Source of the DNA: Acidithiobacillus_B sp049965315
GTDB taxonomy: Bacteria > Pseudomonadota > Gammaproteobacteria > Acidithiobacillales > Acidithiobacillaceae
DNA: 64,000 nt
Assembly: GCF_049965315.1 (NCBI RefSeq)
Contig: NZ_JBMFWL010000005.1
Span: 1-64,000 of the forward strand
Reading direction: 5' to 3'
The notes beneath the pieces were generated by a model. That model ran no database searches, had not been told where the DNA came from, and saw only the letters and a program-made list of their open reading frames with translations. Every line of letters begins with the position of its first letter. Position 1 is the first letter of the stretch. The translations under genes and the position numbers were made by a program. Below, piece after piece: positions 62,507-64,000 of this stretch.

Positions 62507-63928
62507 TTACTTGTGGGCCACGTCGAGCTTGTCGACGGTGTCGAACTCGAACTTGATCTCTTTCCAGGTCTCCATGGCGATCTTCAGTTCGGGCGAGTGC
62601 TTGGCGGCCTCGCTCAAGATGGCCTTGCCTTCCTTCTCGATGGCCACGCCACGATTGCGGGCCTCGACGCAGGCCTCCAGGGCGACCCGGTTGGCGGCGG
62701 CGCCGGCGGCATTGCCCCAGGGGTGACCCAGCGTGCCGCCGCCGAACTGCAGGACCGAGTCATCACCAAAGATGTTGACCAGGGCGGGCATGTGCCAGAC
62801 ATGGATGCCGCCGGAGGCCACCGGGAAGACGCCGGGCATGGAGCCCCAGTCCTGATCGAAGAAGATGCCGCGGCTGCGGTCCTCCTTGACAAAGCGCTCG
62901 CGCATGATGTCGATCCAGCCCAGGGTCGCCTCGCGGTCGCCTTCGAGCTTGCCCACCACCGTACCGGAATGCAGGTGATCGCCGCCCGACAGGCGCAGGA
63001 TCTTGGTCAGCACGCGGAAGTGGATGCCATGGTGGGGGTTGCGGTCCAGCACGGCATGCATGGCGCGGTGGATGTGCAGGAGCAGGCCGTTGTCCCGGCA
63101 CCAGTTGGCCAGGCCCGTGTTGGCGCAGAAACCGCCGGTGATGTAGTCGTGCATGATGATGGGTGCGCCGATCTCCTTGGCGTACTCGGCACGCTTGTAC
63201 ATCTCTTCGGGGGTGGGGGCGGTGACGTTCAGGTAGTGACCCTTGCGCTCTCCCGTCTCCCGCTCGGCCTTGTCGATGGCCTCCATGACGAAATCGAAAC
63301 GCTGCTTCCAGCGCATGAAGGGCTGGCTGTTGACGTTCTCGTCATCCTTGGTGAAGTCCAGACCACCGCGCAGCACTTCATAAACGGCGCGGCCGTAGTT
63401 CTTGGCCGAGAGGCCGAGCTTGGGCTTGATGGTGCAGCCCAGCAGCGGACGACCGTACTTGTTCATGATGTCGCGTTCCACCTGGATGCCGTGGGGCGGG
63501 CCGCCGCAGGTCTTGACGTAGGCGATGGGGAAGCGCACATCTTCCAGGCGCAGGGCGCGCACGGCCTTGAAGCCGAAGACGTTGCCCACCAGCGAGGTGA
63601 AGACGTTGACCACCGAACCCTCTTCGAAGAGGTCGATGGGATAGGCGATGAAGGCGTAGAAACAGGTGTCGTCGCCGGGCACGTCCTCGATCTTGTAGGC
63701 GCGGCCCTTGTAATAGTCGAGGTCGGTGAGCAGATCGGTCCACACCGTGGTCCAGGTGCCCGTGGAGGACTCGGCGGCCACCGCGGCGGCGGCCTCTTCA
63801 CGGTCCACCCCCGCCTGGGGGGTAATCTTGAACACGGCCAGGAGATCGGTATCCTTGACCGCGTAATCGGGTTCCCAATAGGTGTTCCGGTAATCCTTCA
63901 CACCTGCGTTGTAAGTCTTGACGGCCAT
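62507..63928 (-). CDS. cbbL: Ribulose-bisphosphate carboxylase large chain, form I
   Basis: CbbL fixes CO2 onto ribulose-1,5-bisphosphate in the Calvin cycle. The 473 residues start MAVKTYNAGVKDYRNTYWEP at ATG 63928 behind GGAGG. Catalytic blocks are intact: GCTIKPKLGLSAKNYGRA, the carbamylated Lys in GLDFTKDDENVNSQPF, HIHRAMHAV, loop 6 SGTVVGKLEGDR and FGGGTLGHPWGNAAGA. Linkage to cbbQO rather than carboxysome genes fits the form IAq subgroup. Its promoter and any divergent cbbR would lie at or beyond the window's end. Confidence 0.98.
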   Translation of the reverse strand: MAVKTYNAGVKDYRNTYWEPDYAVKDTDLLAVFKITPQAGVDREEAAAAVAAESSTGTWTTVWTDLLTDLDYYKGRAYKIEDVPGDDTCFYAFIAYPIDLFEEGSVVNVFTSLVGNVFGFKAVRALRLEDVRFPIAYVKTCGGPPHGIQVERDIMNKYGRPLLGCTIKPKLGLSAKNYGRAVYEVLRGGLDFTKDDENVNSQPFMRWKQRFDFVMEAIDKAERETGERKGHYLNVTAPTPEEMYKRAEYAKEIGAPIIMHDYITGGFCANTGLANWCRDNGLLLHIHRAMHAVLDRNPHHGIHFRVLTKILRLSGGDHLHSGTVVGKLEGDREATLGWIDIMRERFVKEDRSRGIFFDQDWGSMPGVFPVASGGIHVWHMPALVNIFGDDSVLQFGGGTLGHPWGNAAGAAANRVALEACVEARNRGVAIEKEGKAILSEAAKHSPELKIAMETWKEIKFEFDTVDKLDVAHK

Positions 63929-64000
63929 CGTTGCACCTCCATGCAGTTGCCCGCGCCCGGGGACCCCGGTGCGATCGCCCATTCCCGGAGCGATGGAGGA
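63929..64000 (-). promoter_or_regulatory. cbbL leader
   Basis: These 72 bases hold the cbbL ribosome site (GGAGGTGCAACG directly before ATG). No promoter hexamers or CbbR site can be read here; they probably lie beyond the window. Confidence 0.4.

Overview
This window is high-GC bacterial chromosome, mostly densely packed housekeeping operons with one accessory stretch in the middle. Several gene orders are gammaproteobacterial in style: dapF-DUF484-xerC, ftsY-ftsE-ftsX-rpoH, hemA-prfA-prmC, lolB-ispE-tRNA-prs and recG/spoT-rpoZ-gmk-yicC. The right end carries a form I RuBisCO operon of the cbbL-cbbS-cbbQ-cbbO type. With a DsrE-like protein, YfhL-type ferredoxins and a sulfur-oxygenase-reductase-like protein, this suggests a chemolithoautotrophic sulfur oxidiser, most plausibly Acidithiobacillia. 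The taxonomic assignment is inference from gene content. A run of N (32207-32300) shows that this is a scaffolded draft.

Layout. 1-4.8 kb (+): tail of an unknown gene, then dapF, a DUF484 gene, xerC, hslV and hslU, mostly overlapping by a few bases. 4.9-8.8 kb (-): ftsY, ftsE, ftsX, rpoH and a DsrE-like gene. 8.8-10.3 kb (+): rsmD, coaD and a ferredoxin. 10.3-16.3 kb (-): hemA, prfA, prmC, mutM and a dynamin-like GTPase. 16.4-20.8 kb (+): a TPR protein, lolB, ispE, tRNA-Gln, prs and tRNA-His, closed by a strong terminator. 20.9-27 kb: a FAH-family hydrolase (-), an AT-rich gap, kup, a Gly/Arg-rich protein, a second ferredoxin and an aldehyde dehydrogenase. 27-32 kb: a 1242-residue globin-coupled c-di-GMP enzyme, then a rearrangement scar with a truncated flavin reductase, then a small gene under a palindromic operator.

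32.3-44.6 kb is the transport region. It holds a DHA2-family drug exporter behind a TetR-type operator, a DD-peptidase with a glycine-zipper lipoprotein, a TSUP permease with a SAM methyltransferase, and a complete TolC/HlyD/double-ATPase/two-permease efflux operon with a TetR-like palindrome inside its promoter. 44.8-46.5 kb is the most unusual part. A Tat-exported protein with a sulfur-oxygenase-reductase-like His-x3-His...Gly-Pro-x-Glu-Pro signature is followed by a carboxymuconolactone-decarboxylase-family protein, and a small Cys-rich protein is divergently transcribed.

46.6-58.8 kb returns to housekeeping: a PerM-type permease, protoporphyrinogen oxidase, an L,D-transpeptidase, recG, a DUF1858 protein, ridA, spoT, rpoZ, gmk, yicC and a TlpA-like thioredoxin. 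58.8-63.9 kb (-) is cbbL-cbbS-[terminator]-cbbQ-cbbO, with the thioredoxin gene starting one base after cbbO.

Promoter, operator and start-site calls come from reading the sequence by eye. Family assignments come from motif recognition, not database searches.
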